From the NCBI RefSeq assembly GCF_947495925.1, contig NZ_CANMAU010000005.1, forward strand, positions 1 through 64,000: a stretch of 64,000 nucleotides of DNA, read 5' to 3'. Shown in pieces: positions 36,347 through 45,800 of the stretch. Each line of letters starts with the position of its first letter. The first letter of the stretch is position 1. The notes under the pieces are model-generated. The model had not been told where the DNA came from and searched no databases. It worked only from the letters and a program-made list of their open reading frames with translations. The position numbers were made by a program, and so were the translations under genes. The stretch comes from an uncultured Algibacter sp. Lineage in GTDB: Bacteria > Bacteroidota > Bacteroidia > Flavobacteriales > Flavobacteriaceae.

Positions 36347-37900
36347 TTATTTTGGATCAAAAACTACGAAAGGAATAATCATTTCTTCTAAAGAAACACC
36401 CCCATGTTGGTAAGTATTTCTAAAATAGCTTACATAATGATTGTAATTGTTTGGGTAAGCAAAAAACAGGTCGCCCTTTGCAAAAATATATGAGCTACTC
36501 ATATTTATAGCTGGTAAATGAAGTTCTTTTGGATTTTTAGCGACCAAAACATCCTTGCTATCATAGGTTAGACTTCGCCCTGTCTTATAACGTAAATTTA
36601 AGCTGGTGTCTTTGTCTCCAATAACTTTTGAAGGGTTCTTTACATTAATAGTGCCGTGGTCTGTTGTTAAAATTAATTTGAAGCCTAACTGTTGCGCTTG
36701 CTGAATCATATCGAGCAATGGAGAGTTTTTAAACCAACTTAATGTTAAGGATCTGTATGCTTTGTCATTTGATGCCAATTCCTTTACAACTTCCATTTCC
36801 GTTTTGGAGTGAGATAGCATATCAACAAAATTATAGACTATTACGCTTAAGTCGTTTAATTTTAAGGATTTAAAGTTTTCTGCCAATTTTTTACCATTTT
36901 TTAAGTTTGTTATTTTATGATAATCATATTTAAAATGGTTTAAGCCTAAACGTTTCATCTGAGATTCTAAAAAGTCGGCTTCATGCAAATTTTTACCGCC
37001 TTCATCTGTGTCATTCTTCCAATATTCAGGAAACAACTTTTCCATATCACTTGGCATTAACCCTGAAAATATAGCATTTCTAGCATATTGTGTAGCGGTT
37101 GGTAAGATGCTAAAAAAAGCTTCTTCATGTTCCTTTTTATAATAATTGTTTATTATGGGCTCAAACACTTTCCATTGGTCATATCTTAAATTATCTATAA
37201 CAATTAAAACCGTTGGCTGTTCTTTGCTTATTTCAGGAACTATTTTTTCCTTAAATAGAGTATGAGACATCATTGGGGAATCTGTATTAGGTCTGAACCA
37301 ATCGGCATAATTCTTTTCTATAAATTTCCCAAATTGAATATTGGCTTCATTTTTTTGAGACTCTAAAATTTCAAACATACCAGCATCCTCAATATCTTCT
37401 AATTGAATTTCCCAATAGATTAATTTTTGATACAAGTTAACCCATTCTTCATAGCTATTCACCATAGCTAAATCCATAGCTATTTTTCTAAATTCTTGCT
37501 GGTAGTTTGATGTAGTCTTTTCAGAAACTAGTCTAGAATGGTCTAAGTTCTTTTTTAAGCTTAATAAAATTTGATTTGGGTTTACGGGTTTTATTAGATA
37601 ATCAGCAATTTTGTTACCAATGGCTTCCTCCATGATATATTCTTCCTCGCTCTTTGTAATCATAACAACTGGAAGGCTGTCTTTTTTTTCTTTTATTTCA
37701 TTCAGTGTTTCAAGCCCTGTAAGTCCAGGCATGTTTTCATCTAAAAATACAATATCAAAATTTTCTTCATCTAAAATATCGATAGCTTCTGTTCCACTTT
37801 TACATGTTAAAACTGTATAATTTTTCTTTTCAAGAAATAGAATATGAGGTTTTAATAAATCAATTTCATCATCAACCCAAAGTATTTTTATTGTATTCAT
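36347..37900 (-). CDS. porX: PorX: response regulator with PglZ (alkaline-phosphatase-like) domain
   Basis: A 517-residue protein. Residues 1-120 form a receiver domain with phospho-acceptor Asp54 in VFLDENMPG and conserved Lys in YLIKPVNP. A helical linker follows, then a PglZ-type domain with metal-binding motifs VLIVIDNLRYDQW and ILTTDHGTINV. This architecture is PorX, which with the histidine kinase PorY controls type IX secretion and gliding genes in Bacteroidota. No PorY gene is in the window. It diverges from the HD-domain gene with only 37 bases between the start codons. Confidence 0.93.
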   Translation of the reverse strand: MNTIKILWVDDEIDLLKPHILFLEKKNYTVLTCKSGTEAIDILDEENFDIVFLDENMPGLTGLETLNEIKEKKDSLPVVMITKSEEEYIMEEAIGNKIADYLIKPVNPNQILLSLKKNLDHSRLVSEKTTSNYQQEFRKIAMDLAMVNSYEEWVNLYQKLIYWEIQLEDIEDAGMFEILESQKNEANIQFGKFIEKNYADWFRPNTDSPMMSHTLFKEKIVPEISKEQPTVLIVIDNLRYDQWKVFEPIINNYYKKEHEEAFFSILPTATQYARNAIFSGLMPSDMEKLFPEYWKNDTDEGGKNLHEADFLESQMKRLGLNHFKYDYHKITNLKNGKKLAENFKSLKLNDLSVIVYNFVDMLSHSKTEMEVVKELASNDKAYRSLTLSWFKNSPLLDMIQQAQQLGFKLILTTDHGTINVKNPSKVIGDKDTSLNLRYKTGRSLTYDSKDVLVAKNPKELHLPAINMSSSYIFAKGDLFFAYPNNYNHYVSYFRNTYQHGGVSLEEMIIPFVVFDPK

Positions 37901-37904
37901 ATGT

Positions 37905-37912
37905 TATATTTG
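37905..37912 (+). promoter_or_regulatory. Candidate -7 box of HD-domain gene
   Basis: TATATTTG matches TAnnTTTG and lies 25 bases before the TTG start at 37938, inside the 37-base porX/HD gap. The -33 region would fall within porX coding sequence. Confidence 0.4.
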
Positions 37913-37937
37913 TAATATTAAAGCTAAAAAATAAAGT

Positions 37938-39158
37938 TTGAACAAACTTAAAATATTAAACGACCCAATTTACGGATTTATTACTATTCCAAATTCGCTT
38001 ATTTTTGATTTAATACAGCATAAATACTTCCAGCGCTTGCGGAGAATTACGCAAATGGGGATGTCTTATTTGGTGTATCCCGGGGCACATCATACAAGAT
38101 TTCATCACGCGATAGGTTGCGTTCATTTAATGCAACAAGCTGTTAATGTGCTTCGTTTTAAGGGAGTTGCGATTTCGGATGAAGAAGAAACGGCGCTTTA
38201 TGTCGCTATATTATTACATGATATAGGACATGGGCCATTCTCGCATGCCATGGAACACAGTATAGTAAATAACGTTTCTCATGAAGAGATTTCGTTGTTT
38301 TTTATGGAGCAATTAAATGTAGAATTTAACGGAAGTTTAACGCTTGCTATAAAAATATTTAAAGGTGAATACTCCAGGAAGTTCATGTGTCAATTAATTT
38401 CTGGGCAGCTTGATATGGACAGAGCAGATTATCTTAAACGCGATAGTTTTTATACAGGTGTGGCAGAGGGAAATATTAATAGCGAACGTTTAATAACGAT
38501 GTTAAATGTTGTTGATGATGAGTTAGTTATTGAAGAAAAAGGTATTTATAGCGTAGAGAAGTTTATAATCGCCAGACGACTTATGTATTGGCAAGTTTAC
38601 CTTCATAAAACTGGTTTGGCCGCAGAGCAGTTACTTATTAGAGTGTTAAAACGTGCTAAAGAACTTTTCGATTTAGGTATTGAACTTAAAGCTTCAGATG
38701 CTCTATTGTTTTTTTTCGAAAACAAAATATCAATTGATAATTTTAATTCGGAGACACTTGATGTTTTTGCTAAGTTAGATGACTTTGATGTACTATCTGC
38801 AATAAAGGAATGGCAATACCATGAGGATTTTGTTTTGAGTAAACTATGTGATATGATTATCAATAGGAATTTACCAAAAATCAAAATCAAGAATAAGCGA
38901 ATCAAACAAAAAAAACTTGAAGTACATATAAGTCTTATGATAGAAAAACACAAGGTAACTAGAGAAGAGGCTAACTACTTTGTTTTTACAGGAAGTATTT
39001 CTAATCAAGCGTATCAATTAAACGCAAAGCGTATAATGATTCTTCAAAAGTCAGGAAAAACACAAGACATTGTTAAGGCTTCAGATCAGTTAAATTTAAA
39101 AGCCTTATCAAAACCAGTTACCAAATATTATATATGCTATCCTAAAGGCGAACTTTAG
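37938..39158 (+). CDS. HD-domain phosphohydrolase (dGTPase-like)
   Basis: A 406-residue HD-superfamily hydrolase. HTRFHHAIG (52-60) and ALYVAILLHDIGHGPFSHAME (metal-binding His94-Asp95) are the HD motifs, and LISGQLDMDRADYLKRD carries the last metal Asp. Relatives hydrolyse dNTPs or other nucleotide phosphates; the substrate here is unknown. Translation starts at TTG (37938), because the next upstream in-frame codon pair includes a stop (TAA at 37932) and the following sequence, NKLKILNDPIYGFI, is the usual N-terminus. Confidence 0.87.
   Translation: MNKLKILNDPIYGFITIPNSLIFDLIQHKYFQRLRRITQMGMSYLVYPGAHHTRFHHAIGCVHLMQQAVNVLRFKGVAISDEEETALYVAILLHDIGHGPFSHAMEHSIVNNVSHEEISLFFMEQLNVEFNGSLTLAIKIFKGEYSRKFMCQLISGQLDMDRADYLKRDSFYTGVAEGNINSERLITMLNVVDDELVIEEKGIYSVEKFIIARRLMYWQVYLHKTGLAAEQLLIRVLKRAKELFDLGIELKASDALLFFFENKISIDNFNSETLDVFAKLDDFDVLSAIKEWQYHEDFVLSKLCDMIINRNLPKIKIKNKRIKQKKLEVHISLMIEKHKVTREEANYFVFTGSISNQAYQLNAKRIMILQKSGKTQDIVKASDQLNLKALSKPVTKYYICYPKGEL
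37943..37950 (-). promoter_or_regulatory. Candidate -7 box of porX
   Basis: Read on the minus strand this is TAAGTTTG, matching TAnnTTTG, 43 bases before the porX ATG. It overlaps the first codons of the HD-domain gene. A CAA (TTG on the minus strand) at 37966-37968 could be the -33 element with a 15-base spacer. Confidence 0.35.
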
Positions 39159-39212
39159 GACATTTTTCCTATTTTTGCGATTATCAAACAAAAAACGACT
39201 AACTTTTAACTT

Positions 39213-40238
39213 GTGAAATTTACGGCTGAGCAAATAGCGGGAATATTAGAAGGTGATGTAATTGGAGATCCTAATGTTGAAGTATCCAAGCTTTCCAAGA
39301 TAGAAGAAGGGTTTACTGGTTCTCTAACGTTTTTGGCAAACCCAAAATACACACCCTTTATATATAATACAGAGGCATCAATCACGATAGTAAATAAGAC
39401 CTTTGTTCCTGAAAATCAGATAAAAACAACTCTTATTAAAGTAGATGACGCTTACCTGGCATTTTCTAAGATTTTAGAGTATTATAATGCCGTAAAACTA
39501 AATAAAGTGGGGATTGAGAGCCCTTCTTTTATTTCAGAATCTTCTAGCCTAGGTAAAGATGTTTATATTGGCGCGTTTGGATATATAGCCAATAACGCTG
39601 TAATTGGAGACAACGTTAAAATTTTTCCAAACTCATATATTGGAGATAATGTTGTACTGGGAGATAATACGATTGTTTTTTCTGGGGCTAAAATTTATTC
39701 AGAAACCATAATTGGAAAAAATTGTGTTATAAATTCAGGAGCAATAATAGGAGCAGACGGTTTTGGATTTGCCCCTAATAAAGAGGGGGGATATAGTAAA
39801 ATACCACAAACCGGAAATGTAATTATAGAAGATTATGTGGATATTGGTGCAGCGACCACAATTGACAGGGCTACTTTAGGATCTACAATTATTAGAACAG
39901 GTGTAAAACTAGATAACCAAATTCAGATAGCCCATAACGTAGAAATAGGTAAAAACACAGTTATCGCTGCACAGACAGGCGTTGCCGGATCTACTAAAAT
40001 TGGTGAGCATTGTCAAATTGGAGGTCAAGTTGGAATTGCTGGACATATCACAATTGGTAATAATGTTAGAATTCAAGCGCAATCTGGTATTGGTAGAAAT
40101 GTAAAAGATAATGAGATACTTCAGGGCTCTCCAGCAATAAAACTTAGTGATTATAATAAGGCATATGTTCACTTTAAAAACTTGCCGAGTATAGTTAAAA
40201 ATATAAATGATTTAGAAAAGACAAATGGGAATAGTTAA
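39213..40238 (+). CDS. lpxD: UDP-3-O-(3-hydroxyacyl)glucosamine N-acyltransferase
   Basis: A 341-residue lipid A enzyme that adds the N-linked hydroxyacyl chain. An N-terminal uridine-binding domain (to about residue 100) is followed by left-handed beta-helix hexapeptide repeats ([19 protein letters not shown]) with the QIAHNVEIG motif carrying the catalytic histidine. Translation starts with GTG at 39213. It overlaps lpxC-fabZ by 14 bases. A second lpxD-like gene is at 42995. Confidence 0.93.
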   Translation: MKFTAEQIAGILEGDVIGDPNVEVSKLSKIEEGFTGSLTFLANPKYTPFIYNTEASITIVNKTFVPENQIKTTLIKVDDAYLAFSKILEYYNAVKLNKVGIESPSFISESSSLGKDVYIGAFGYIANNAVIGDNVKIFPNSYIGDNVVLGDNTIVFSGAKIYSETIIGKNCVINSGAIIGADGFGFAPNKEGGYSKIPQTGNVIIEDYVDIGAATTIDRATLGSTIIRTGVKLDNQIQIAHNVEIGKNTVIAAQTGVAGSTKIGEHCQIGGQVGIAGHITIGNNVRIQAQSGIGRNVKDNEILQGSPAIKLSDYNKAYVHFKNLPSIVKNINDLEKTNGNS

Positions 40239-41631
40239 TACTGAAATCAAACAAAAAACCATTAAAAATGAGATTTCTTTAACAGGTGTTGGCTTACATA
40301 CTGGTAAAGAGGTTTCCTTAACATTCAAACCAGCAGTAGCAAATTCAGGATTAGGATTTAAACGCGTTGATTTAGAGGGAGAACCTTTTATCGAAGCTGA
40401 TGCGAATTCAGTGACTAATACACAACGCGGTACTTGTTTAGAGAAAAACGGTGTCATTATACAGACTTCTGAGCATGTTTTAGCTGCGCTAGTAGGTTTA
40501 GATGTTGATAATGTGATCATAGAGTTAAATGCATCTGAACCACCAATTATGGATGGGTCTTCTAAGTTTTTTGTAGAAGCTATTGAAAAGGCAGAAGTTA
40601 TTGAACTTGATGCTTTTAGAGAAGAGTATGTTGTAACAGATGTTATTTCTTATGTTGATGAGGAGTCTGGTAGTGAAATATTAGTAATGCCTGCAAAAGA
40701 ATACCAAATAACAACGATGGTTGATTTTGGTACAAAGGTACTTGGTACTCAAAACGCAACATTAAATCAAATATCAGATTTTAAAAATGAAATTGCCGAT
40801 TCTAGAACATTTAGTTTTCTACATGAATTAGAAATGTTGTTAGAACATGGGTTAATAAAAGGAGGAGATTTAAATAATGCTATTGTATATGTAGACAAAG
40901 TAATCTCGCCTGAAACAGTAGAAAAACTAAAAGTTGCTTTTAATAAAGATTCAATTGCGGTTAAACCAAATGGTATTTTAGATAATCTTACTTTGCATTA
41001 CCCAAATGAGGCGGCAAGGCATAAATTACTTGATGTTTTAGGGGATTTAGCATTAATAGGAACTCGAATTCGTGGGAAGGTTATTGCTAATAAGCCAGGG
41101 CATTTTGTTAATACACAATTTGCGAAAAAATTATCAAAATTAATTAAAAACGAGCGTCGTAACAATGTACCAAGTATAGATTTGAATCAACCTCCATTAA
41201 TGGATGTTATTCAAATCATGGCAATGTTGCCCCACAGACAGCCGTTTTTATTAATTGATAAGGTTTTTGAACTGACTGATAATTACGTTACAGCGACTAA
41301 AAATGTAACCATGAACGAGGAGTTCTTTAAAGGGCACTTCCCTGGAGCTCCTGTAATGCCTGGTGTATTGATTGTTGAAGCGATGGCACAGACTGGGGGA
41401 ATTCTTGTTTTAAATACAGTTCCAGATCCAGAAAATTATTTAACATTTTTCATGAAAATGGATAAGGTTAAATTTAAACAAAAGGTTATGCCTGGCGACA
41501 CATTAATATTTAAATGCTCATTAATAACCCCAATAAGACGTGGAATTTGTCATATGCAAGGTTATGCCTATTCTAATGGGAAATTATGTGCTGAAGCTGA
41601 ATTAATGGCCCAAATCTCTAAAGTAAAATAA
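40225..41631 (+). CDS. lpxC-fabZ: Bifunctional LpxC/FabZ fusion: UDP-3-O-acyl-GlcNAc deacetylase and 3-hydroxyacyl-ACP dehydratase
   Basis: A 468-residue natural fusion found in Bacteroidota. Residues 1-310 are LpxC, with [11 protein letters not shown] and [21 protein letters not shown] carrying zinc ligands (His, His, Asp). Residues about 320-468 are FabZ, with [13 protein letters not shown] and [23 protein letters not shown] carrying the catalytic His and Glu. The first commits UDP-acyl-GlcNAc to lipid A, and the second acts in fatty acid synthesis. The gene starts inside lpxD and is 1 base before lpxA. Confidence 0.96.
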   Translation: MGIVNTEIKQKTIKNEISLTGVGLHTGKEVSLTFKPAVANSGLGFKRVDLEGEPFIEADANSVTNTQRGTCLEKNGVIIQTSEHVLAALVGLDVDNVIIELNASEPPIMDGSSKFFVEAIEKAEVIELDAFREEYVVTDVISYVDEESGSEILVMPAKEYQITTMVDFGTKVLGTQNATLNQISDFKNEIADSRTFSFLHELEMLLEHGLIKGGDLNNAIVYVDKVISPETVEKLKVAFNKDSIAVKPNGILDNLTLHYPNEAARHKLLDVLGDLALIGTRIRGKVIANKPGHFVNTQFAKKLSKLIKNERRNNVPSIDLNQPPLMDVIQIMAMLPHRQPFLLIDKVFELTDNYVTATKNVTMNEEFFKGHFPGAPVMPGVLIVEAMAQTGGILVLNTVPDPENYLTFFMKMDKVKFKQKVMPGDTLIFKCSLITPIRRGICHMQGYAYSNGKLCAEAELMAQISKVK

Positions 41632-41632
41632 T

Positions 41633-42418
41633 ATGAACCAACCCTTAGCATATGTGCACCCAGGTGCAAAAATCGCCAAAAATGTAGTTATTGAACCTTT
41701 TGCTACAATTCACAGTAATGTGGTTATAGGAGAGGGGTCTTGGATAGGCAGTAATGTAACTATTATGGAAGGTGCGCGCATTGGTAAAAACTGTAATATT
41801 TTTCCTGGTGCTGTTATTTCTGGAGTGCCTCAAGATTTAAAATATAACGATGAAGATACCACCGTTGAAATTGGCGATAACGTGACCATTAGAGAATGTG
41901 TTACAATTAACCGTGGAACGTCAGATAGAATGAAAACCGTTATAGGTAATAACTGTTTAATCATGGCGTATTGTCATATTGCACATGACTGCATCGTTGG
42001 TGATAATTGTATTTTTTCTAACAACAGTACCTTGGCTGGCCACATTACCATAGGTGATTATGTGGTGCTAGCAGGTATGACAGCTGTTCATCAATTCGTA
42101 TCAGTAGGGAATCATGCTTTTGTAACTGGCGGGTCTTTGGTAAGAAAGGATGTGCCCCCTTATGTAAAAGCAGCACGTGAGCCATTATCTTATGTAGGTA
42201 TAAATTCTGTAGGTCTTAGGCGAAGAGGGTATAGCACGGAAAAGATTAGAGAAATTCAACACATTTTCAGGATTTTATACCAGAAAAATTATAACAATAC
42301 TCAGGCTGCTGAAATTATTGAAGCAGAAATGGAGGCAACTCCAGAGCGCGATGAAATTCTTCAGTTTATTAAGAATTCGCACCGTGGAATTATGAAAGGA
42401 TATTTTAAATCAAACTAA
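41633..42418 (+). CDS. lpxA: UDP-N-acetylglucosamine acyltransferase
   Basis: A 261-residue hexapeptide-repeat acyltransferase that performs the first step of lipid A synthesis. YVHPGAKIAKNVVIEPFATI, GVPQDLKYNDEDTTVEIGDN and the catalytic-His region AYCHIAHDCIVGDN are clear. The C-terminal helical domain (YSTEKIREIQHIFRILY) is complete. It is packed between lpxC-fabZ (1-base gap) and efp (4-base gap). Confidence 0.95.
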   Translation: MNQPLAYVHPGAKIAKNVVIEPFATIHSNVVIGEGSWIGSNVTIMEGARIGKNCNIFPGAVISGVPQDLKYNDEDTTVEIGDNVTIRECVTINRGTSDRMKTVIGNNCLIMAYCHIAHDCIVGDNCIFSNNSTLAGHITIGDYVVLAGMTAVHQFVSVGNHAFVTGGSLVRKDVPPYVKAAREPLSYVGINSVGLRRRGYSTEKIREIQHIFRILYQKNYNNTQAAEIIEAEMEATPERDEILQFIKNSHRGIMKGYFKSN

Positions 42419-42422
42419 ACAA

Positions 42423-42989
42423 ATGGTTACAACAAGTGATATAAGGAACGGATTATGTATTCGTTATAATAATGATATTTATAAAATTATTGAGTTTTTA
42501 CACGTAAAACCTGGAAAAGGACCTGCGTTCGTTAGAACAAAAATGAAAAGTGTTACTTCTGGAAAAGTATTAGATAATACATTTTCTGCGGGGCATAAAT
42601 TAGAAGATGTGAGAGTTGAAACTCATAAATTTCAATTTTTGTATAATGATGGTGAATATTATCATTTTATGAACACTGAAGATTATTCGCAGATTCAATT
42701 GGTAGAAGCTGCTCTAGATAACCCTGGATTGATGAAAGAAGGAGAGGTTGTTACGGTATTAATTAACACAGAAGACGATATGCCTTTGTCGGTAGATTTG
42801 CCTGCTAGTGTTATTCTAGAAGTGACTCATACTGAACCTGGTGTTAAGGGAAATACGGCTACTAATGCCACAAAACCGGCAACTGTTGAAACAGGGGCAG
42901 AAGTTAATGTACCTTTATTTATAAATGAGGGTGATAAAATAAAAGTTGAGACAGCGAAAGGTACCTATAAAGAACGTGTAAAAGAGTAA
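42423..42989 (+). CDS. efp: Elongation factor P
   Basis: A 188-residue three-domain translation factor with VTTSDIRNGLCIRYNNDIYKI at the N-terminus, the modification loop HVKPGKGPAFVRTKMK (Lys in KPGKGPA) and the C-terminal GVKGNTATNATKPATVETG motif. It relieves ribosome stalling at proline stretches. Which enzyme modifies the loop lysine cannot be told here. It is embedded in the lipid A gene cluster, 5 bases before the second lpxD-like gene. Confidence 0.96.
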   Translation: MVTTSDIRNGLCIRYNNDIYKIIEFLHVKPGKGPAFVRTKMKSVTSGKVLDNTFSAGHKLEDVRVETHKFQFLYNDGEYYHFMNTEDYSQIQLVEAALDNPGLMKEGEVVTVLINTEDDMPLSVDLPASVILEVTHTEPGVKGNTATNATKPATVETGAEVNVPLFINEGDKIKVETAKGTYKERVKE

Positions 42990-42994
42990 CACCT

Positions 42995-43930
42995 TTGAAG
43001 TTTCCGCAACCATACACACTAAAGCAAATAGCTGAATTAATTGACTGCAAATTTGTAGGAAATGATAATTTTGAGGTTTTGGGCATGAATGAAATTCATG
43101 TGGTTGAACCAGGAGATATAGTTTTTGTTGATCATCCAAAATATTATGGTAAGGCTCTAGACTCTGCTGCTACCATCATATTAATAAATAAAGAAGTCGA
43201 TTGTCCAGAGGGCAAGGCCTTACTTATTAGTGATGACCCGTTTAGAGATTTCAATAAACTAACAAATAATTTTAAGCCTTTTGTGGCGTCTGATTGTTCA
43301 ATTTCTGCATCAGCGAAAATAGGGGTAAATACTATAATTCAGCCAAACTGCTTTATTGGGAATAATGTCTCAATTGGCGATAATTGCATCATACATTCTA
43401 ATGTTAGCATATATGATGATGCCGTTATTGGAAATAATGTAACGGTACATTCAGGTACTGTGTTAGGAGCAAATGCTTTCTATTATAAAAATAGGCCAGA
43501 TGGATACGATAGATTAAAATCTGGAGGACGAGTTGTTATTCATGATTATGTTGATGTTGGTGCCGCTTGCACTATTGATAGAGGTGTTACTGCTGATACT
43601 ATAATTGGAGAAGGATCGAAATTAGATAATCAAATTCAAATAGGACACGATACCATTATTGGTAAAAAATGTTTAATTGCTTCCCAAACCGGAATAGCGG
43701 GGTGTGTGGTGGTTGAAGATGAAGTTGTTATTTGGGGACAAGTAGGTGTGAAAAGCGGTATTACCATTGCAAAAGGTACAGAGCTTTATGCACAATCGGG
43801 CTTGGGGCATTCTACAGATGAAGGTAAAAGCTATTTTGGTTCTCCAGCTGTTGAAGCTAGAGAAAAGTTTAAGGAAATGGCATACATTAGGAAAATACCT
43901 GATATTATAAAAAACTTAAAATCTAAATAG
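42995..43930 (+). CDS. Second LpxD-like N-acyltransferase
   Basis: A 311-residue paralogue of the lpxD product at 39213, with an N-terminal LpxD-type domain (KFPQPYTLKQIAELI) and hexapeptide repeats. It retains IQIGHDTIIGKKC, the position of the catalytic His, and VGAACTIDRGVTADTII. It is shorter and diverges most in the C-terminal helices. Translation starts at TTG (42995). Such second copies are common in flavobacteria by my recollection, and its acyl preference or substrate is unknown. Confidence 0.85.
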   Translation: MKFPQPYTLKQIAELIDCKFVGNDNFEVLGMNEIHVVEPGDIVFVDHPKYYGKALDSAATIILINKEVDCPEGKALLISDDPFRDFNKLTNNFKPFVASDCSISASAKIGVNTIIQPNCFIGNNVSIGDNCIIHSNVSIYDDAVIGNNVTVHSGTVLGANAFYYKNRPDGYDRLKSGGRVVIHDYVDVGAACTIDRGVTADTIIGEGSKLDNQIQIGHDTIIGKKCLIASQTGIAGCVVVEDEVVIWGQVGVKSGITIAKGTELYAQSGLGHSTDEGKSYFGSPAVEAREKFKEMAYIRKIPDIIKNLKSK

Positions 43931-43960
43931 TCTAGGTTAAGCCTAAAATAAATCTAATCT

Positions 43961-43996
43961 TTTGCTTTAAAAATATAATTCAAAAAATTACATTTG
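43961..43996 (+). promoter_or_regulatory. Promoter of sucD
   Basis: TTTG at 43961-43964 and TACATTTG at 43989-43996 form a Bacteroidota -33/-7 pair with a 24-base spacer. The start of transcription would be about 28 bases before the sucD ATG. Confidence 0.5.
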
Positions 43997-44030
43997 TTAG
44001 ATTAAAATTAATAACGAAAAATAACCACTT

Positions 44031-44903
44031 ATGAGTGTTTTAGTAAATAAAGATTCAAATATTATAGTACAAGGTTTTACGGGTAGCGAAGGTACATTTC
44101 ATGCAAGTCAAATGATTGAATATGGAACCAATGTAGTTGGTGGTGTTACCCCAGGAAAAGGTGGTCAAACACATCTTGATAAACCTGTTTTTAATACCGT
44201 TTTAGAAGCTGTAGAACAAGTTGGTGCGGACACTACTATAATTTTTGTTCCTCCTGCTTTTGCTGCAGATGCTATAATGGAAGCTGCAGATGCGGGAATT
44301 AAAGTGATTATTACTATAACTGAAGGAATTCCAGTAGCTGATATGATTACAGCTTCAAGTTATATTAAGAATAAAGACTGTAGATTGATTGGACCTAATT
44401 GCCCAGGTGTAATAACACCAGGTGAAGCTAAAGTAGGCATCATGCCAGGTTTTGTTTTTAAACAAGGAAAAGTTGGAATTGTTTCCAAATCGGGAACGCT
44501 AACATATGAAGCTGCAGACCAAGTGGTAAAACAAGGATTGGGAATTACAACAGCAATTGGTATTGGTGGAGATCCTATTATTGGAACAACCACAAAAGAA
44601 GCTGTTGAGTTGCTAATAAATGATCCCGAAACAGAAGCCGTAGTTATGATAGGTGAGATAGGTGGTCAGTTAGAAGCAGATGCTGCAAACTGGTATAAAT
44701 CTAGCGGAAGTAAAAAACCTGTAGTAGGTTTTATTGCAGGTGAAACTGCTCCAGCAGGACGTACTATGGGGCATGCTGGTGCTATTGTTGGTGGTAGCGA
44801 TGATACTGCACAGGCAAAGAAGAAAATAATGAGGGCTTGCGGAATACATGTGGTTGATTCTCCAGCTGAAATTGGAAAAAAAATAGCTGAAGTTTTAGCT
44901 TAA
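44031..44903 (+). CDS. sucD: Succinyl-CoA synthetase subunit alpha
   Basis: A 290-residue TCA-cycle enzyme subunit with a CoA-binding Rossmann domain ([18 protein letters not shown]), [20 protein letters not shown] and the phospho-histidine site [11 protein letters not shown] near residue 245. With the beta subunit (not in the window) it converts succinyl-CoA to succinate with NTP formation. It is monocistronic as judged by its own promoter and terminator. Confidence 0.96.
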   Translation: MSVLVNKDSNIIVQGFTGSEGTFHASQMIEYGTNVVGGVTPGKGGQTHLDKPVFNTVLEAVEQVGADTTIIFVPPAFAADAIMEAADAGIKVIITITEGIPVADMITASSYIKNKDCRLIGPNCPGVITPGEAKVGIMPGFVFKQGKVGIVSKSGTLTYEAADQVVKQGLGITTAIGIGGDPIIGTTTKEAVELLINDPETEAVVMIGEIGGQLEADAANWYKSSGSKKPVVGFIAGETAPAGRTMGHAGAIVGGSDDTAQAKKKIMRACGIHVVDSPAEIGKKIAEVLA

Positions 44904-44924
44904 ATAAAAACTTATATACAATTA

Positions 44925-44952
44925 AACCTTGCAAATCTTGTGAGGTTTTTTT
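44925..44952 (+). terminator. Intrinsic terminator after sucD
   Basis: AACCT ... AGGTT arms, with an inner CAA/TTG pair and a two-base mismatch, form a hairpin at 44925-44947 followed by a run of seven T. It starts 22 bases after the sucD stop. Confidence 0.65.
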
Positions 44953-44953
44953 A

Positions 44954-44982
44954 TTTGAAGCCATTTGTATTTCCTATATTTG
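44954..44982 (+). promoter_or_regulatory. Promoter of fabG
   Basis: TTTG at 44954-44957 and TATATTTG at 44975-44982 form a -33/-7 pair with a 17-base spacer. A start of transcription about 30 bases before the fabG ATG (45021) is predicted. Confidence 0.55.
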
Positions 44983-45020
44983 AATGGATCAAGATTAATA
45001 ACAACTAACTAAATATAATA

Positions 45021-45767
45021 ATGAAATTATTAGAAGGAAAGACGGCTATTATTACTGGTGCAAGCCGTGGAATAGGAAAGGGAATTGCTCAAGTATTTGC
45101 GCAACAAGGAGCTAATGTAGCATTTACTTATAGCTCTTCGGTGGATGCTGCTATGGCATTAGAAAAGGAGCTTATTGCCTTAGGAGTCAAAGCTAAAGGT
45201 TACAAAAGTAATGCGGCTAGTTTTGATGAAGCTCAGCAATTAGCTAATGATGTTGTAAAAGAATTTGGTAATATAGATATTCTAGTAAATAATGCAGGAA
45301 TTACAAAAGACAACCTGTTGATGCGAATTTCAGAAGAGGACTTTGATACGGTTATTGAAGTGAATTTGAAATCTGTATTTAATATGACCAAAGCAGTACA
45401 AAGAACCATGCTTAAACAACGTAAGGGGTCAATTATTAATATGAGTTCGGTTGTTGGCGTTAAAGGTAATGCGGGGCAAACAAATTATGCTGCATCAAAA
45501 GCCGGAATTATAGGTTTTTCAAAATCAGTTGCTTTGGAGTTGGGCTCTAGAAATATTAGAAGTAATGTAGTTGCTCCTGGTTTTATTGAAACTGAAATGA
45601 CTGCGAAATTAGACGAAGAAGTGGTGAAAGGTTGGAGAAATGGTATTCCATTGAAACGAGGTGGTACACCAGAAGATATTGCAAATGTTTGCGTGTTTTT
45701 AGGTAGTGATATGAGTGCTTATGTTACAGGGCAAACTTTGAATGTTGATGGGGGAATGCTAACTTAA
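45021..45767 (+). CDS. fabG: 3-oxoacyl-[acyl-carrier-protein] reductase
   Basis: A 248-residue classical SDR. The NADPH loop TGASRGIGKGIA is at residues 12-23, the structural NNAG at 90-93, and catalytic Ser143, Tyr156 and Lys160 are in YAASK. FIETEMTAKL and SAYVTGQTLNVDGG are FabG hallmarks. It reduces 3-oxoacyl-ACP in fatty acid elongation. It has its own promoter after the sucD terminator. Confidence 0.93.
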   Translation: MKLLEGKTAIITGASRGIGKGIAQVFAQQGANVAFTYSSSVDAAMALEKELIALGVKAKGYKSNAASFDEAQQLANDVVKEFGNIDILVNNAGITKDNLLMRISEEDFDTVIEVNLKSVFNMTKAVQRTMLKQRKGSIINMSSVVGVKGNAGQTNYAASKAGIIGFSKSVALELGSRNIRSNVVAPGFIETEMTAKLDEEVVKGWRNGIPLKRGGTPEDIANVCVFLGSDMSAYVTGQTLNVDGGMLT

Positions 45768-45800
45768 AATTATTTGAGACACCTTATTTAATGAGATTTT

